From: JAZKHT01 sp040385245
GTDB taxonomy: Bacteria > Pseudomonadota > Alphaproteobacteria > Rhodobacterales > Rhodobacteraceae
Direction: 5' to 3'
Assembly (NCBI GenBank): GCA_040385245.1
Contig: JAZKHT010000001.1
Coordinates: forward strand, 496,001-560,000
Length of the DNA: 64,000 nt
Shown: piece after piece, positions 61,883-64,000 of the stretch
Position numbering within the stretch: position 1 is the first letter of the stretch
How the letters are laid out: the number at the start of each line of letters is the position of its first letter
The notes under the pieces: generated by a model
The model's input: the letters and a program-made list of their open reading frames with translations, nothing else
Databases searched by the model: none
Told to the model about the DNA's origin: nothing
Made by a program: the position numbers and the translations under genes

Positions 61883-62076
61883 AAAGCTTTCGCCACCTGA
61901 ACCAGCGCCTGCTGATCCCCGCAGCGCAGACCCTGATGATCTTTGGCATCATCGCCCTGTGCCAGCCGTGGATCGAGGTGCTGCACCGCTATGGCGTGAC
62001 CATCATTTTGATCGGCCTTGTATCCTTCATGGTAACGACGAAAATTCCCGCCCCGGACACCGGGGGTGCTGAATGA
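61879..62076 (+). CDS. Small membrane protein inside the ABC operon
   Basis: A 65-residue protein with two helices (about 11-28 and 38-54) and a short polar tail. It overlaps the permease stop and the ATPase start by 4 bp each, so it is part of the transporter operon. Some polyol transporters (for example the rhizobial glycerol system) also encode an extra small membrane protein; I cannot show homology to it. Confidence 0.75.
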   Translation: MKSFRHLNQRLLIPAAQTLMIFGIIALCQPWIEVLHRYGVTIILIGLVSFMVTTKIPAPDTGGAE

Positions 62077-63158
62077 CCCAGATCGAACTGCGCGGCATCG
62101 ACAAGCATTTCGGCCCGGTCCATGTCATCAACAACGTCAACCTGACGGTGCAAGACCGCGAATTCGTGGTGTTTCTGGGCCAATCCGGATGCGGCAAGAC
62201 CACGACCTTGCGCGCCATTGCCGGGTTGGAAACCATTGACTCGGGCCAGATTCTGATCGGCGGCACCCCGGTTCACATGCTGAAGCCCGAGGCGCGGGAT
62301 GTGGCTTTCGTGTTTCAATCCTTTGCGCTTTATCCGCATCTGACGGTCTATGAAAACATGGCCTTTCCGCTGCGCGCCGTGGGCACGCCCAAGTCGCAGG
62401 TCGATCAGACCGTGCGCCGTGTGGCGGACGTGTTGCAGATCGGCGCGCTGCTGGGGCGTCGCCCTTCGGCGCTGTCGGGGGGGGATTTGCAGCGTGTCGC
62501 CATCGGCCGTGCGCTGGTGCGCAATCCAAAGGCGATGCTGATGGACGAACCCATCGGCAGCCTTGATGCCAAGTTGCGTGAAGAAATGCGGGTAGAGTTG
62601 AAACGCCTGCATGTCGAACAGGGATCGACCACCATCTATGTAACGCATGACCAGATCGAGGCGATGGCGCTGGCCGACCGCATCGTCGTCATGCACGCCG
62701 GTGTGCTGCAACAGGTGGGCACACCCGAACAGGTCTACGCCAACCCGGTCAACTTGTTTGTCGCGCAATTCGTGGGATCACCGGTGATGAACGTGGTCGA
62801 TGTCACCTTGTCCGCCGGACGCATCACCCCTGTCGGCACCGACCACGGCTTTGACGTGCCGCCCGTGCTGACCGATCAGGTCCGCCAATCCGGCCCCCTG
62901 TCGCTGGGCATCCGGCCCGAGGCGATCGAGCTGTCGCTGACGCCAGAGCCGGGCTTTACCCCGGCCGACGCGCATATCATCGAACCCCTTGGGTCGCATG
63001 ACATCGTGGACGTGCGCCTTGGCCCGGCGCTGCTGCGCGTGCGGACACGGTCGGGCGTGGTGGCAAAGCCGGGCACGCCGGTGTGGCTGCGGCTGGATGC
63101 ACAGCGGTTGCATCTGTTCGACACGGCCACCGGCCAATCCCTGGGGGTCACAGTCTGA
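62073..63158 (+). CDS. ABC transporter ATP-binding protein 1 (UgpC/MalK-like)
   Basis: A 361-residue ATPase. Walker A GQSGCGKTT is at residues 36-44; the signature is LSGGDLQRVAIGRAL near residue 136; Walker B and D-loop read MLMDEPIGSLDAKLR; the switch His lies in YVTHDQIEA. A C-terminal regulatory OB/TOBE region (about 240-361) includes SLGIRPEAIEL. It overlaps the second ATPase gene by 1 base. Confidence 0.94.
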   Translation: MTQIELRGIDKHFGPVHVINNVNLTVQDREFVVFLGQSGCGKTTTLRAIAGLETIDSGQILIGGTPVHMLKPEARDVAFVFQSFALYPHLTVYENMAFPLRAVGTPKSQVDQTVRRVADVLQIGALLGRRPSALSGGDLQRVAIGRALVRNPKAMLMDEPIGSLDAKLREEMRVELKRLHVEQGSTTIYVTHDQIEAMALADRIVVMHAGVLQQVGTPEQVYANPVNLFVAQFVGSPVMNVVDVTLSAGRITPVGTDHGFDVPPVLTDQVRQSGPLSLGIRPEAIELSLTPEPGFTPADAHIIEPLGSHDIVDVRLGPALLRVRTRSGVVAKPGTPVWLRLDAQRLHLFDTATGQSLGVTV

Positions 63159-64000
63159 TGGCGCATATCGAACTTCGCGGCGTGACAAAGGCCTATGGCG
63201 CGGTAAAGGCGCTGGATGATGTCAGTCTGGATATTGCCGACGGTCAATTCTTTGTGCTGCTGGGCGAAACCGGGGCGGGCAAGACCACGACGTTGCGCCT
63301 GATCGCAGGTCTGGACAAGCCGACGGCGGGGCAAGTTTTCATCGACGGGAAGGATGTAACGGGCTGGGGGGCTGCGGAACGCGATGTGGCGCTGGTCTTG
63401 CAGCAATATTCGCTTTATCCGCGCTATACCGTGCGGCAAAACCTTGAATTCCCGCTGAAATCCCCGATCCGACAGACGCCGCAGGCAGAAATGGACGCCC
63501 GCATCGCCCGGGTTGCCCGCACCCTGCGGATCGAACACCTGCTGGACCGCAAGACCGACCGGCTGTCGGGGGGCGAGATGCAGCGCGTGTCCATCGGGCG
63601 CGCCATTGTGCGCAATCCGCAGGTGTTCCTGATGGACGAACCCCTGTCCGCGCTTGACGCCAAACTGCGCGAGGCGCTGCGGGCGGAATTGAAAGACCTG
63701 CAAATGAATCTGGGCGAGACTTTCCTGTTCGTCACCCATGATCAGGTCGAGGCGATGTCGATGGGCGACCGGATCGGCGTTCTGAACAAGGGCCGTCTCG
63801 TGCAGGTCGGCACCCCGCACGAGATTTACACCAACCCCTGCAACACCTTTGTCGCCCGCGCCGTCGGCACCCCCGCGATGAACCTGTTACCTGGGCAGGC
63901 GCAGGGCGGACATGCGCTGGTGTCGGGCGGTCTGTCGCTGGCCTATGCGGGGGGCGGTGACGGGCGGGCGCTGATCTTTGGCATCAGGCCCGAAGACCTG
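63158..64000 (+). CDS. ABC transporter ATP-binding protein 2 (3' end beyond window)
   Basis: The first 281 codons of a second MalK-like ATPase. Walker A GETGAGKTT is at about 36-44, LSGGEMQRVSIGRAI near residue 136, FLMDEPLSALDAKLR after it and FVTHDQVEA. The TOBE region is reached with FGIRPEDL at the window edge, so perhaps 60-80 residues are missing. Two different ATPases imply a heterodimeric motor. Confidence 0.93.
   Translation, partial: MAHIELRGVTKAYGAVKALDDVSLDIADGQFFVLLGETGAGKTTTLRLIAGLDKPTAGQVFIDGKDVTGWGAAERDVALVLQQYSLYPRYTVRQNLEFPLKSPIRQTPQAEMDARIARVARTLRIEHLLDRKTDRLSGGEMQRVSIGRAIVRNPQVFLMDEPLSALDAKLREALRAELKDLQMNLGETFLFVTHDQVEAMSMGDRIGVLNKGRLVQVGTPHEIYTNPCNTFVARAVGTPAMNLLPGQAQGGHALVSGGLSLAYAGGGDGRALIFGIRPEDL

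Overview
The window is chromosomal DNA of an alphaproteobacterium, most likely a member of the Rhodobacteraceae. The basis is high GC, the gene order of a full dcw cluster with DUF2484 genes between murC and murB, the methylmalonyl-CoA epimerase/DUF1467 pair, and a DUF1127 gene followed by CcsR-type small RNA repeats as in Rhodobacter. The meso-DAP motif of MurE and the presence of lpxC and bamD show a Gram-negative envelope. No rRNA, tRNA, CRISPR array, transposase or integrase was recognised.

Layout: 0-13.2 kb is an envelope/exopolysaccharide locus. A dgkA gene converges on a tightly overlapping minus-strand operon: manC, a mannose-6-phosphate-isomerase-like cupin, a large frameshifted membrane protein, a secreted unknown, a GH5-like anchored glycosidase, GT4, GT2 and a flippase. 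manB/algC is divergent. A LuxR-type response regulator and a BenE-type transporter follow. At 15.2-16.0 kb a DUF1127 gene is followed on the minus strand by five tandem hairpin units with CCTCCTCCC loops (CcsR/cuckoo-type sRNAs), behind a possible RpoH promoter. Mrp (apbC) and a terminator come next.

17.3-46.4 kb is the division and cell-wall cluster: mraZ, rsmH, ftsL, ftsI, murE, murF, mraY, murD, ftsW, murG, murC, two DUF2484 genes, murB, ddl, ftsQ, ftsA, ftsZ, lpxC, bamD, recN. It is split between mraY and murD by a reversed four-gene SCPU chaperone-usher locus (25.7-30.1 kb), whose chaperone lacks its second domain and which is bracketed by a 14-bp direct repeat. A GFA-family gene sits between murD and ftsW. 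The ftsZ upstream region carries two DnaA-box-like sequences and two GANTC sites.

46.5-55.9 kb holds housekeeping and accessory genes: DUF3563, a SnoaL-like protein, DUF1638, a corrinoid protein without its methyltransferase, a radical SAM protein, DUF1993, GNAT, a receiver-domain protein, mce/DUF1467, an EI24 (CysZ-like) protein, a nitroreductase, a histone-deacetylase-family hydrolase and DUF167. 55.9-64 kb is a divergent catabolic/transport module. A cupin, a PEP-hydrolase-like TIM barrel and a Tm-1-like UPF0261 protein face a CUT1 ABC transporter (binding protein, two permeases, a 65-residue membrane protein, two ATPases, the last cut by the window end). Their shared intergenic region has two TGGT-N3-ACCA palindromes typical of FadR-type GntR regulators. 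The two enzymes together correspond to the two halves of the plant Tm-1 protein.
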